Origin: Lachnospiraceae bacterium
GTDB taxonomy: Bacteria > Bacillota > Clostridia > Lachnospirales > Lachnospiraceae
DNA: 59,941 bases
NCBI GenBank assembly: GCA_022791815.1
Contig: JAAVZU010000087.1
Span: 1 to 59,941 of the forward strand
Direction: 5' to 3'
Below, one piece after another: positions 25,745 through 34,537 of the stretch (within the stretch, counting starts at the first letter, position 1; every line of letters begins with the position of its first letter). The position numbers and the translations under genes were made by a program. The notes under the pieces were generated by a model. The model worked only from the letters and a program-made list of their open reading frames with translations. It did no database searches and had not been told where the DNA came from.

Positions 25745-26025
25745 TGGGAATTATTTTAACTAGCCGAACACCATTTTCAGTTGACAATCCTTATCGTCCA
25801 TATAGACCAACTACCAGCAAAATTATTTTTTTATCTATGGAGGGGAGTGTAACAGAAGAAGAATATTTTAAATGGATTTCTAGTGAATTTGATATGATAA
25901 AAACAAAAATACAATTTATATCAGTTGCAGAAGATGCTGTGCATAACCATGTGAATAATAGAACATCTGAGCAAATGAGTATGCTTGGAAGAAAACATCT
26001 GCTAACAGAATATCAGACTGAATAG
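25744..26025 (+). pseudogene. RloB/AbiLii-like N-terminal fragment
   Basis: The GTG start shares a base with the upstream TAG and follows AAGGAGG, the coupling usual in AbiL ATPase-RloB operons. The segment KIIFLSMEGSVTEEEYFKWI matches the Toprim-like RloB N-terminus (EGxxTExxYF). The frame ends after 93 codons, while RloB proteins are about twice that length, so the C-terminus is lost. With the headless ATPase upstream this is a broken phage-defence module. Confidence 0.7.
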
Positions 26026-26195
26026 TAATAGGATAATTTTTTTTAATCTGGGAACACTTCTATTGTATAGTTAGTGAGACATTGTCATATTTGAGGGAAT
26101 ACTCGTGGATAAAGATTGTCAGAAGTTAAAACAAGAGTAATTTTACAAATTTCGGTCAGATGATGAATATAAAAAAGAAAGTGAGGAAATGAGAA

Positions 26196-26570
26196 ATGGA
26201 ACAGAAATTTTATATTTGTGAGCATTGTGGAAATATTGTTACTATGGTTAAAGATGTTGGTGTCCCAGTGATGTGTTGTGGTGAGAAAATTAAGGAAATG
26301 AAGCCTGGTACTACGGATGCAGCTCAGGAAAAGCATGTTCCTAAATATAAGGTGGAGGGCAATTTGGTAAAAGTTTCTGTAGGATCTGTGGAACATCCTA
26401 TGCAAGAGGAACACTACATTGAATGGGTGTCTTTGCAAACGAAACAGGGTGTTCAGTGTAAAGTATTACAAAAGGAAGGTAAGCCTGAGGTATGTTTTGC
26501 TCTTTGTGATGGTGACGAAGTTGAGTCAGTGTATGCTTACTGTAATCTGCATGGTCTTTGGAAAGCATAA
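26196..26570 (+). CDS. dfx: desulfoferrodoxin (2Fe superoxide reductase)
   Basis: The protein has 124 residues. The N-terminal desulforedoxin domain has its four iron-binding cysteines (CEHCG and the CC pair near residue 29). The catalytic iron centre ligands are visible: His in KHVPKY, His in VEHPMQEEHYIEW, and the Cys-His pair in CNLHGLW. The Glu/Lys-rich loop near the site is kept. It reduces superoxide to peroxide without making oxygen, which suits a strict anaerobe. A reverse rubrerythrin that can remove the peroxide lies convergently 80 bases away. Confidence 0.95.
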   Translation: MEQKFYICEHCGNIVTMVKDVGVPVMCCGEKIKEMKPGTTDAAQEKHVPKYKVEGNLVKVSVGSVEHPMQEEHYIEWVSLQTKQGVQCKVLQKEGKPEVCFALCDGDEVESVYAYCNLHGLWKA

Positions 26571-26588
26571 CCAAATTATTAGAAAAAA

Positions 26589-26625
26589 TTAGGGGTGTAT
26601 GAAATTTGCTCATGCACCCTTAAAA
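26589..26625. terminator. terminator between dfx and rubrerythrin
   Basis: A 12-bp stem, AGGGGTGTATGA with TCATGCACCCTT (two non-Watson-Crick G-T pairs at most), has a short loop and a following A/T run on each side. The two genes converge here, so it likely serves both. Confidence 0.75.
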
Positions 26626-26650
26626 AATTAGTATTCTGTTTTATACAAGA

Positions 26651-27193
26651 TTATCCAAAATATCTATTATACAATGCCTGGAATGCTTTACCATGTCTAG
26701 CTTCATCACGAGCCATCTCATGTACAGTATCATGGATTGCATCTAAATTAGCGGCTTTTGCTCTCTTAGCTAAGTCAGTCTTACCAGCAGTGGCACCATT
26801 TTCTGCTTCAATACGCATTTCAAGGTTTTTCTTTGTGCTGTCAGTGATTACTTCTCCTAACAATTCCGCAAATTTTGCAGCATGTTCTGCTTCTTCAAAA
26901 GCAGCCTTTTCCCAGTAAGCACCAATTTCAGGATATCCTTCTCTGTAAGCAACTCTTGCCATTGCAAGATACATACCAACTTCACTACATTCACCATTGA
27001 AGTTTGCTCTTAAATCATCAATAATGTCCTGGCTTACACCCTGAGCAACACCTACAACGTGTTCAGCGGCCCAAGTCATTTCACCTGACTGTTCTGTAAA
27101 CTTAGAAGCTGGGGCTTTACATTGTGGACAAGCTTCTGGTGCAGCTTCACCTTCATAAACATAACCACATACCTGACATACAAATTTCTTCAT
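26651..27193 (-). CDS. reverse rubrerythrin (N-terminal rubredoxin, C-terminal diiron domain)
   Basis: This 180-residue protein has the rubredoxin domain first ([17 protein letters not shown]) and the ferritin-like four-helix diiron domain second. The iron ligands are in the [26 protein letters not shown] and [13 protein letters not shown] helices. This order is the opposite of classical rubrerythrin and matches the clostridial revRbr group, which reduces peroxide and oxygen with NADH-derived electrons. The ATG follows AGGAGAGG. A Fur/PerR-like box lies about 100 bases upstream in the shared gap with the hydrogenase gene. Confidence 0.93.
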   Translation of the reverse strand: MKKFVCQVCGYVYEGEAAPEACPQCKAPASKFTEQSGEMTWAAEHVVGVAQGVSQDIIDDLRANFNGECSEVGMYLAMARVAYREGYPEIGAYWEKAAFEEAEHAAKFAELLGEVITDSTKKNLEMRIEAENGATAGKTDLAKRAKAANLDAIHDTVHEMARDEARHGKAFQALYNRYFG

Positions 27194-27293
27194 AATATAA
27201 CCTCTCCTTTTCTATAAAATATATAAAATTTAGCAGCAAAATGCTAAAAGATAATCTTTATCAAAAAAATATTATTGAGATTTAATCCTATTT

Positions 27294-27312
27294 GATAATG
27301 ATTATTTTCCTC
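27294..27312. promoter_or_regulatory. Fur/PerR-like operator
   Basis: GATAATGATTAT begins a 19-base site that matches the Fur consensus at 15 of 19 positions. It lies in the 420-base gap between the reverse rubrerythrin (-) and the hydrogenase (+). A smaller inverted repeat, GATAATCTTTATC, lies at 27251-27263. Either could carry metal- or peroxide-responsive repression. Confidence 0.6.
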
Positions 27313-27543
27313 ATTTTATAAAATTACATAAGGTTTGTCAATGGAAAATAAGAAAAAAATATGTATTTTCCACAGAACAATTGTCGGATTTTGGCTGTAT
27401 TTTTTACAAAAATAATGAATAATAGCTAGTTATTATTTAATGTTATTTAAACAAAAAGTTTGAAAAAAATTTCAAAATATCAATAATACAGTATATGAAA
27501 TTAAGAAAGGAAAAAACTAACAAGAAAAAACTCTTCTATATCG

Positions 27544-27572
27544 TTGATAAAAATACAAATTCCCTATATAAT
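27544..27572 (+). promoter_or_regulatory. promoter for the [FeFe] hydrogenase gene
   Basis: TTGATA and TATAAT are separated by 17 bases. The start codon lies 42 bases downstream of the -10 box. Confidence 0.75.
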
Positions 27573-27613
27573 ATAGTTTATATTGTTAAAAAATAACAAA
27601 AGAGGTGAGTCAA

Positions 27614-29086
27614 ATGTTGCAACAGGATTCTACCATAGAGAATGTAAAATATGAAGTATTGCTGCAAGTGGCAAAACATGCATATAGAGGGGATTTAGAA
27701 GAAGTAAAAGAACAGCTTCCTTATGAAATGATTCCAGGACCACAGGCATTGTTTCGATGTTGTATTTATAAAGAAAGAGAAATTATCCGTCAGCGTATCC
27801 GTATGGCAGAGGGAAAGTCTCCAGTGGCAGGGAATACCAACCGAAATACGATTCATGTGATAACTTCTGCCTGTGAAGGATGTCCTATAAATCGTTTTGT
27901 GGTTACGGATAACTGTCAGAAGTGTATGAGCAAACGATGCCAGCAGGCTTGTAATTTTGGTGCTATCAGCATGAATAGAGAGCGTGCTTACATAGATCCA
28001 CAGAAGTGCAAAGAATGTGGCAAATGTGCAAAGGAATGTCCTTATCATGCCATTGTAGATTTGATGAGGCCATGTAAAAGAAGCTGTCCTGTGGATGCCA
28101 TTTCCATGGATGAGCATAATATTGTTGTGATTGATGAAGAAAAATGTATACGATGTGGGCAATGTATTAAAAATTGTCCATTTGGTGCTATTTGGTATCG
28201 TTCTTCTATGGTAGATGTGATTCATGAGATATGTGAAGGGAAAAAAGTATATGCATTAATTGCACCTGCAGGAGAGGGACAGTTTGGAAAAGATATTTCT
28301 ATGGCATCTATTGCAAAAGGATGCAAGGAACTTGGATTTATAGATGCTCTTGAAGTGGCTATGGGGGGAGATTTAGTTGCAGATGCAGAAGCAAAAGAAT
28401 GGGCAGAAGCCTACAAAGAAGGGAAGAAGATGACCACTTCCTGTTGTCCTGCATTTGTTAATATGATAAAGAAACATTTTCCAGAAGTGGCCGAGAATAT
28501 GTCAACAACAGTATCACCAATGGCAGCTATGGCACGTTGGGTGAAATCAATGGATTCAGAAGCTGTTACTGTGTTTATTGGACCATGTATTGCTAAGAAA
28601 AGTGAAGTCTGTAATGAACGGGGACAAGGAAATGCAGATTATGCACTTACCTTTGAAGAGCTGGTTGCTATGTTTGATGCAAAGAAAATTACCTTAGAGC
28701 CTATGGAAGATTATCAGCAGGAAGCTAGTATTTTTGGAAAACAGTTTGCGAATGCAGGTGGTGTTACGAAAGCAGTTTTACAATCTTTTAAGGAACATGG
28801 AGTAGATTCATCCGAGGTGAAGGTGAGAGAGTGCAGTGGTGATATAGAGTGTAAGAAAGCACTGATGCAGTTAAAGGCAGGAAGATTATCAGAAGATTTT
28901 ATAGAAGGAATGTGTTGTGAAGGCGGTTGTGTCAATGGACCAGCAAGTGTGAAATTTGCCGTAGAAGCTAGAAAAGACAGAGAATCGCTTCTTGGTAAGG
29001 CAGACAAACGAAGTATAACAGAAAGTATTACTCCAGTTGTTACAGAGTATAATTTTGGTATGCACCGCCCGAAGAAAGAAATATAG
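27614..29086 (+). CDS. monomeric [FeFe] hydrogenase, group B-like
   Basis: The ATG at 27614 sits seven bases after AGAGGTG. The 490-residue protein starts with a cysteine-rich region (CEGCPINRFV, CQKCMSKRCQQACNFGA), then two 4Fe-4S ferredoxin motifs (CKECGKCAKECP, CIRCGQCIKNCP), and the H-cluster domain. H-cluster cysteines are in TSCCPAFV, GPCIAKKSE and MCCEGGCVNGP. The TSCCPA variant and the N-terminal cysteine pattern fit group B enzymes, whose physiology is poorly known, rather than the TSCCPGW group A. Expected partner is ferredoxin. It lies near dfx and the reverse rubrerythrin. Confidence 0.88.
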   Translation: MLQQDSTIENVKYEVLLQVAKHAYRGDLEEVKEQLPYEMIPGPQALFRCCIYKEREIIRQRIRMAEGKSPVAGNTNRNTIHVITSACEGCPINRFVVTDNCQKCMSKRCQQACNFGAISMNRERAYIDPQKCKECGKCAKECPYHAIVDLMRPCKRSCPVDAISMDEHNIVVIDEEKCIRCGQCIKNCPFGAIWYRSSMVDVIHEICEGKKVYALIAPAGEGQFGKDISMASIAKGCKELGFIDALEVAMGGDLVADAEAKEWAEAYKEGKKMTTSCCPAFVNMIKKHFPEVAENMSTTVSPMAAMARWVKSMDSEAVTVFIGPCIAKKSEVCNERGQGNADYALTFEELVAMFDAKKITLEPMEDYQQEASIFGKQFANAGGVTKAVLQSFKEHGVDSSEVKVRECSGDIECKKALMQLKAGRLSEDFIEGMCCEGGCVNGPASVKFAVEARKDRESLLGKADKRSITESITPVVTEYNFGMHRPKKEI

Positions 29087-29198
29087 TCATATAACAAGTT
29101 CAGACAATGAAACCAGTCCCCTTGAAGGTGAATAAGAATGGATTCAATAGAAATCATGAATAGCAATTGGGTACAAATAGAATTTGGATAAGAATAAT

Positions 29199-29228
29199 GG
29201 GATGCAAGTTATTGTGCATCCCGTTTCT
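29199..29228. terminator. terminator between hydrogenase and pth
   Basis: An 8-bp stem GGGATGCA / TGCATCCC with an 8-nt loop is followed by a T-rich run on the plus strand. It overlaps the last codons of the convergent pth gene, whose stop lies in the loop. Confidence 0.7.
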
Positions 29229-29787
29229 TTTGATTATAAATATTCATTGCAGCTTCTATACTGTCCTCAATTATTTTTTCGCATGCACAAGTGGTATCCA
29301 AGAGAGATTGGCGGACGGTTTCCTCTTGTTCTTCTGGAAAACGTGCAAGAACATGGTCTGCCAAATCCCAGCCTTGTGGTTTTTCCCCCACACCAATTTT
29401 TATTCTTGGAAAATCTTCTGTACCAAGGTGCTGGATAATACTTTTGATTCCATTATGTCCCCCAGCGCTGCCTTTTTTACGGATTCGGAGCTGGCCTACA
29501 TCTAAACTTATGTCATCAAAAATAACAAGGATATTTGAGGCAGGAATTTTGAAAAAATCAGCCAGTGGTCTTACACTTTCTCCGCTTAAGTTCATAAAAG
29601 TCTGTGGCATGGCAAGAATCACTTTTTCGCCACCAATATAACCAGTTCCGAAAATTGCTTTATGTTTATTTTGGTTGAGGGATATACGAAGGTGGTCAGA
29701 TAGATAAGTGATAGCACTAAATCCTATATTATGCCTGGTACCTGCATATTTGTTTCCTGGGTTACCAAGTCCTACAATTAAATACAT
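29209..29787 (-). CDS. pth: peptidyl-tRNA hydrolase
   Basis: This 192-residue enzyme recycles tRNA from dropped peptidyl-tRNA. It opens with the family pattern YLIVGLGNPGNKYAGTRHNIG, here seen as VGLGNPG and TRHNIGF with the catalytic His near residue 20. MPQTFMNLSGESV supplies the binding Asn, and VIFDDISLDVGQLRIR the essential Asp. GSAGGHNGIKSI and the PRIKIGVG segment complete the fold. The length is normal and all key residues are present. GAAAGGAGA precedes the ATG. Confidence 0.96.
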   Translation of the reverse strand: MYLIVGLGNPGNKYAGTRHNIGFSAITYLSDHLRISLNQNKHKAIFGTGYIGGEKVILAMPQTFMNLSGESVRPLADFFKIPASNILVIFDDISLDVGQLRIRKKGSAGGHNGIKSIIQHLGTEDFPRIKIGVGEKPQGWDLADHVLARFPEEQEETVRQSLLDTTCACEKIIEDSIEAAMNIYNQKKRDAQ

Positions 29788-29952
29788 AATAGGTCTCCTT
29801 TCTTAGTGTTTGTCTCATATATACTATACTTGCAGCAGAAAAAAAAAGCAACTAATTTACATTGTTAAGCAAAATAAATGGTGTATGGTGTAAAATAAAA
29901 TTGGAATTTGGCGGTAAAGTTGTATAATTTTTCTGAAAAGGAAAGAAAATTC

Positions 29953-29981
29953 TTGTGTTTAGTTAGAAAAGTTGTTATAAT
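29953..29981 (+). promoter_or_regulatory. promoter for pfp
   Basis: TTGTGT and TATAAT are separated by 17 bases, with a TG extension (TGTTATAAT). The start codon is about 105 bases further on. The rest of the 29788-30086 gap holds an open frame that I judge non-coding. Confidence 0.7.
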
Positions 29982-30086
29982 TGAAAAAGTAATAGAAAAA
30001 ACGCTTGTTAAAAAGTACCATGAATTTATGGAAAAAGCTGAATGCAAAATTGATTTAACAAGGAGACTAAAAAGGGAGGAACAGAT

Positions 30087-31325
30087 ATGAAAGGGATTAT
30101 CGTAGGACAGTCTGGTGGACCAACCGCCGTAATTAATTCAAGTTTGGCAGGTGTAGTAAAGACAGCAAAGGACAGAGGCGTAAAGAAAATTTATGGTATG
30201 CTTCATGGTATTCAGGGATTTCTGGATGGAAAGTATGTGGATTTAGCAGAGTATATTCAGACAGAACTTGATGTAGAAATTTTAAAAAGAACACCATCTG
30301 CATATTTAGGATCATGCCGTTTTAAATTGCCAGAGATTCATGAAAATACAGAAATTTATGAGAAAATATTTGATTCTTTGAATAAATTAGATATAGAATG
30401 TTTTATTTATATTGGTGGTAACGATTCTATGGACACCATTCGTAAATTAAGTGATTATGCAATTATCAAAGGTTATACACAGAAGTTTATTGGTGTGCCA
30501 AAAACAATTGATAATGATTTAGCCATTACAGACCATACACCTGGATTTGGTAGTGCAGCAAAATATATTGGTACTGCAACCAAAGAAGTTATCCGCGATG
30601 CAATTGGATTGGCATATAACACAGATATTGTTACTATTATTGAGGTAATGGGACGTAATGCAGGATGGCTTACGGGAGCAACAGCATTGGCAAAAGGAGA
30701 AGATAGTCCAGGACCAGATTTGATATATTTACCAGAAGTTTCTTTTGATATTCCTGCCTTTGTGAAAAAAGTAAAAGATTTATTAAAGAAACAAAAAACC
30801 GTAGTTGTAGCAATTTCAGAGGGAATTAAGACAAAAGACGGTAAATATGTATGTGAGAATGGTGCAGCAGCTAATTATGTTGATGCATTTGGTCACAAAC
30901 AGCTTACTGGAACAGCTACTTTTTTGGCTAATACTATTTCTGCTGAAATCGGCTGTAAGACCCGTGCAATTGAACTCTCTACCTTGCAACGTTGTGCAGC
31001 ACATTTAGCTTCCAGAACAGATATCAATGAAGCATTTGCTGTAGGAGGAGCAGCAGTAAAGGCTGCATTTGAAGGAGACAATGGTAAGATGATTATCCTT
31101 AAGAGAGTTTCGGATGATCCATACCAGTGTACTACCGATGTATATGATGTACACAAGATTTCTAATGTAGAAAAGTTAGTACCAAGAGAATGGATTAACA
31201 AGGAAGGTACCTATGTAACAGATGAATTTGTAAGTTATATTGAACCACTTATTCAAGCAGAACTTATTCCAGTACCAGTAGAAGGAATTCCAAGACATCT
31301 GGTATTAGATTTGACAAAGAAATAA
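30087..31325 (+). CDS. pfp: pyrophosphate-dependent 6-phosphofructokinase
   Basis: The protein has 412 residues and a GGGAGGA ribosome site. The N-terminus IIVGQSGGPTAVINSSL, then GGNDSMDT near residue 105, PKTIDNDL near 130 and MGRNAGWL near 180 are PFK family landmarks. The Asp in the GGxDS loop and the Lys of PKTIDND mark PPi-type enzymes, while ATP-PFKs have Gly at these spots. The length also fits the longer PPi group. It phosphorylates fructose 6-phosphate with PPi in glycolysis and is reversible, which saves ATP in anaerobes. It is a single gene with its own promoter and terminator. Confidence 0.93.
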   Translation: MKGIIVGQSGGPTAVINSSLAGVVKTAKDRGVKKIYGMLHGIQGFLDGKYVDLAEYIQTELDVEILKRTPSAYLGSCRFKLPEIHENTEIYEKIFDSLNKLDIECFIYIGGNDSMDTIRKLSDYAIIKGYTQKFIGVPKTIDNDLAITDHTPGFGSAAKYIGTATKEVIRDAIGLAYNTDIVTIIEVMGRNAGWLTGATALAKGEDSPGPDLIYLPEVSFDIPAFVKKVKDLLKKQKTVVVAISEGIKTKDGKYVCENGAAANYVDAFGHKQLTGTATFLANTISAEIGCKTRAIELSTLQRCAAHLASRTDINEAFAVGGAAVKAAFEGDNGKMIILKRVSDDPYQCTTDVYDVHKISNVEKLVPREWINKEGTYVTDEFVSYIEPLIQAELIPVPVEGIPRHLVLDLTKK

Positions 31326-31334
31326 AGAATAATA

Positions 31335-31376
31335 AAGGAATCATATCTGAATAATATAAGATAGGTTCCTTTTTTT
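31335..31376 (+). terminator. terminator after pfp
   Basis: Two stacked stems (AGGAA/TTCCT, TATCT/AGATA) end in a run of eight T. The remaining 240 bases before the glycosyltransferase gene hold only a possible -10 box (TATAAT at 31585-31590). Confidence 0.85.
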
Positions 31377-31620
31377 CTTGTCTTTTTTCTCGTTTCATTG
31401 TAAAATAATAACCGCATATGTTATAGTTAAGTGGTAACACTAAAATTAACATATATTTATTTTGGTTATTTACATTTTATAGTATAAAATATTGTTAGAA
31501 TATTTTAGATTTGACTAAGTTTGTGTTAGTAAGTCTTTAAGTTGCTACAAAGGATTTATATTAAGAATGTAAAGTAATCTGGCATATAATCACAGGTTTA
31601 AATAAAGAAAGGATTAGACA

Positions 31621-32637
31621 ATGAAAGTTTTAAGTGTAGCCATTCCATGTTATAATTCCGAAGCATATATGGCAAGAGCGGTAGATTCCCTGTTGCCTGG
31701 TGGGGATGATATTGAGATTATTATTGTAAATGATGGTTCGACAGACACAACAAGAGAGATTGCAGAGGATTATGAGAGAAAGTATCCTGCTATTGTCAGA
31801 GTTGTGAATCAGGAAAATGGAGGTCATGGAGAAGCAGTGAATACAGGACTTCGCCATGCAACTGGAGTATATTTTAAAGTGGTAGATAGTGATGACTGGG
31901 TACAGGAACAGGCATTGTTTCAGATTTTACACAAACTTAGGGAATTTGTAGAAAGTGGAGAGCGTATTGATATGATCATTTCTAACTATGTATATGAGAA
32001 ACTAGAGAAAAAGAAACAAAAGGTAATTGATTATCGCAGTTGTCTGCCAGTAAACCGTCCATTTGGGTGGTCAGAAGTTGGACACTTTCGTTCAAGTCAA
32101 AATATTTTAATGCATTCTGTAATTTATCGGACAAAATTGTTAAGGGAATGTGGGTTAGAACTGCCTAAGCATACTTTTTATGTGGATAATATTTTTGTGT
32201 ATCAGCCTTTACCAGCAGTTTCTAAGCTGTACTATCTGGATGTAGATTTTTATCGTTACTATATAGGAAGAGAAGACCAATCTGTTAATGAAAAAGTGAT
32301 GATGGGAAGAATTGATCAACAGATTAAGATAACGAAGATTATGATTGATAGCCATGATTTAACCAAAATTCGTCGTAAACAGTTGCGGAAATACATGGCA
32401 AAATATCTGGTTATGATGATGACAGTCAGCTCTGTCTTTCTAATTAAAATGAATACACCAGAAAGTTTAGCCAAAAAAGAGGAGCTGTGGCAGTATCTTA
32501 AGAAGAAAAATGAGCGTATGTATCGGGAAATGAATCGTTACATGCTTGGATGGATTATGCAGCGAAAGACAAGACCGGAAAGAAAAATTATTGTTTTGGG
32601 ATATCATATTTCAAAGAAAATATTTGGATTTAACTAA
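31621..32637 (+). CDS. family 2 glycosyltransferase
   Basis: This 338-residue GT-A fold enzyme shows the nucleotide-sugar binding start LSVAIPCYNSEAYM, IEIIIVNDGSTDTT and the metal-binding DSDDW near residue 90. The middle region contains the VYEKLEKKKQKVIDY and HTFYVDNIFVYQPL segments common in clostridial cell-surface glycosyltransferases. No membrane helix is visible, so it acts on the inner membrane face. The acceptor is unknown. It has a GAAAGGA site and stands alone. Confidence 0.9.
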   Translation: MKVLSVAIPCYNSEAYMARAVDSLLPGGDDIEIIIVNDGSTDTTREIAEDYERKYPAIVRVVNQENGGHGEAVNTGLRHATGVYFKVVDSDDWVQEQALFQILHKLREFVESGERIDMIISNYVYEKLEKKKQKVIDYRSCLPVNRPFGWSEVGHFRSSQNILMHSVIYRTKLLRECGLELPKHTFYVDNIFVYQPLPAVSKLYYLDVDFYRYYIGREDQSVNEKVMMGRIDQQIKITKIMIDSHDLTKIRRKQLRKYMAKYLVMMMTVSSVFLIKMNTPESLAKKEELWQYLKKKNERMYREMNRYMLGWIMQRKTRPERKIIVLGYHISKKIFGFN

Positions 32638-32694
32638 CACAAGACATAACAGTTTAGTCATACTATTTATATATTGTCAAGCTGAACTATACTA

Positions 32695-32736
32695 AAAAAC
32701 AGGAGACACTCTTTTTAACATGAGAGTGTCTCCTGT
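32695..32736 (-). terminator. strong terminator for the PAP2 gene
   Basis: A perfect 14-bp stem ACAGGAGACACTCT with its complement has a 10-nt loop. On the minus strand a TTTTTAG run follows, so it ends transcripts coming from the PAP2 gene. On the plus strand no T-run follows, so it would block transcription from the left only weakly. Confidence 0.85.
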
Positions 32737-32790
32737 CTATTATAATAGGAAAATGTTCTACATTTTCAAGTAATTATGATCAATTTGTTC

Positions 32791-33501
32791 TTACAATTCT
32801 TTTGCTTTTTTGGAAGGAAGAACATCTTCTTTGATTTTATTTATTAAGTTCTTTTCACGATGAAAAAGTTTCTTATAATCCATTTTATATACAAGAACAT
32901 ACATAACAATTGCTAATAGTATAGCGCAAACGCCATCCACTATGGAATGCTGTTTTAAAAAAACAGTAGATAGGCAAATGCTAAAAGCAAGCAGACCTGA
33001 GGAAAACTGCAACCATGTTTTCTTGCGGAGTCTATTACTTTTCCATATAGCAATATGTACACCAATAGAATTAAATACATGAATACTTGGACAAACATTA
33101 GTGCAAGTATCAGAATTATATATTAATTGCACAAGTTTTGTGAAAATACTTTCATTGGAGAATTGTGTTGGTCTTAAATTCTGTTGGTTAGGGAAAAAAG
33201 TATAAATAGTCAGGCAAATGGTCATACCAATAAACAAGAAAGCACAACATTTGTAATAATTTTCTTTGTCTGTAAATAAAAAATAAGCAATAGCAACTGC
33301 TATATATAAGAACCATAATAAGTAAGGAATGATGAAGTATTCACAAAAGGGAATGAAATCATCAAGCCTGGAATGTATAGCCGCATGTTCCACATTAGTG
33401 CGTCCCTCTAAATAGACAAACCAGCCCATATAGAGAAAAAAGTAAGAAAGTATCCATGCATGTCTGTATTTTGAAAAAATACCTTTCACCTTTTGTTTCA
33501 T
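32791..33501 (-). CDS. PAP2-family membrane phosphatase
   Basis: This 236-residue membrane protein has about six hydrophobic helices. PAP2 motifs are present: the first Arg-Pro (NLRPTQF), the PS-x-H box in CPSIHVFNS (about residue 140) and the last His in KQHSIVDGV near residue 190. These form the lipid phosphatase site that faces outward. Likely substrates are phosphatidic acid, PG-phosphate or undecaprenyl pyrophosphate. GAAAGGATG precedes the ATG. It is a single-gene unit with its own terminator. Confidence 0.87.
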   Translation of the reverse strand: MKQKVKGIFSKYRHAWILSYFFLYMGWFVYLEGRTNVEHAAIHSRLDDFIPFCEYFIIPYLLWFLYIAVAIAYFLFTDKENYYKCCAFLFIGMTICLTIYTFFPNQQNLRPTQFSNESIFTKLVQLIYNSDTCTNVCPSIHVFNSIGVHIAIWKSNRLRKKTWLQFSSGLLAFSICLSTVFLKQHSIVDGVCAILLAIVMYVLVYKMDYKKLFHREKNLINKIKEDVLPSKKAKEL

Positions 33502-33589
33502 CTACAACATCCTTTCATAAATAAGAATGGTTATCTTGACCGCTAGGTTACATTATAGCATAAGATTGTTTAAATAACAATTCTTTTGT

Positions 33590-34537
33590 TTATAAATAGC
33601 CTAGGGATTTTATGACAAAAATCCAGAAAGTAAGTGTGATAGAAGAGAGCAGAGTAGTTGTCACAATAATACTGGAGGTGAGCATACCGTCATTATGCAT
33701 GTTTTTTGCCATAATATAACAAGAAGGTGTAGTAGGTGATCCGAGCATAATAATAAGTGCAATCAGACGTTCACCAGTGAAGCCCATTTTTATGGCAATT
33801 GGAAGGAAAATAGCAGGCTGAATTATTAATTTAAGAAATGAAGCAACAATAGTAGGCTGAAGTTTTGAAATGGCTTGTTTACCCTCAAAAGTGACACCAA
33901 TACATACTAATGCCAGAGGGGATGCAAGTTTAGCAAAATTATTTATTGTTTTTGTTAAAACCTCTGGTGTTTTTTCGTAAAGTCCCAAGAAAGAAAAAAT
34001 AGTGGAGAACAGTATAGCAAGAATAATCGGATTTTTACATATATTGATAAGTGCAGCTTTTAATGCACCACCATCCTCTTCATGATTACTTTCAAAGGTA
34101 AGTACAATAACCGAATAGATGTTATAGAGAGGAACTGCACCAAGAATCATAAGCGGAGCCATGCCAGAATTTCCATAAATATTTACAATAAAAGCAATTC
34201 CGAATACAGCAGCACTGCCACGAAAAGAACCTTGCACAAATGCCCCACGGATACTGTCATCTTTTAAAAGAATTTTGCTAAATCCCCAGATTCCCCAAAA
34301 ACATATAGAAGTTACAATTGCACAAAATAAAACAAATTTTAAATCAAAATTGCTACGCATATCGCTGGTTGCAATGTCTTGAAAAAGCAAGGCAGGAAGT
34401 GTAACTTTAAAATTAAAAGAATTTGCCTTTTTTGCAAAATGTTCATCTAGCAAGTTGTATTGTCCTAAGAGGTATCCCACAACCATAACTAGGAAAACGG
34501 GGATGGTTGCATTAACACTGTAAATAAAATTTTCCAT
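33590..34537 (-). CDS. AEC (auxin efflux carrier) family transporter
   Basis: The ATG at 34537, with GAAAGGATC upstream, is preferred over longer starts. About 315 residues with ten predicted helices. VNATIPVFLVMVVGYLLGQ opens the first repeat, and the second half repeats the bundle (LVCIGVTFEGKQA, the MLGSPTTPSCYIMAKN motif). Bacterial members export or import organic anions such as malate. It overlaps the 3' end of the sigma-factor gene by 26 bases, so the two are translated from one message. Confidence 0.9.
   Translation of the reverse strand: MENFIYSVNATIPVFLVMVVGYLLGQYNLLDEHFAKKANSFNFKVTLPALLFQDIATSDMRSNFDLKFVLFCAIVTSICFWGIWGFSKILLKDDSIRGAFVQGSFRGSAAVFGIAFIVNIYGNSGMAPLMILGAVPLYNIYSVIVLTFESNHEEDGGALKAALINICKNPIILAILFSTIFSFLGLYEKTPEVLTKTINNFAKLASPLALVCIGVTFEGKQAISKLQPTIVASFLKLIIQPAIFLPIAIKMGFTGERLIALIIMLGSPTTPSCYIMAKNMHNDGMLTSSIIVTTTLLSSITLTFWIFVIKSLGYL

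Noticed and set aside
29908-30090. 60-codon open frame before pfp
   Set aside because: It starts at a TTG with no ribosome site and contains the clear pfp promoter, so it is read as leader DNA.
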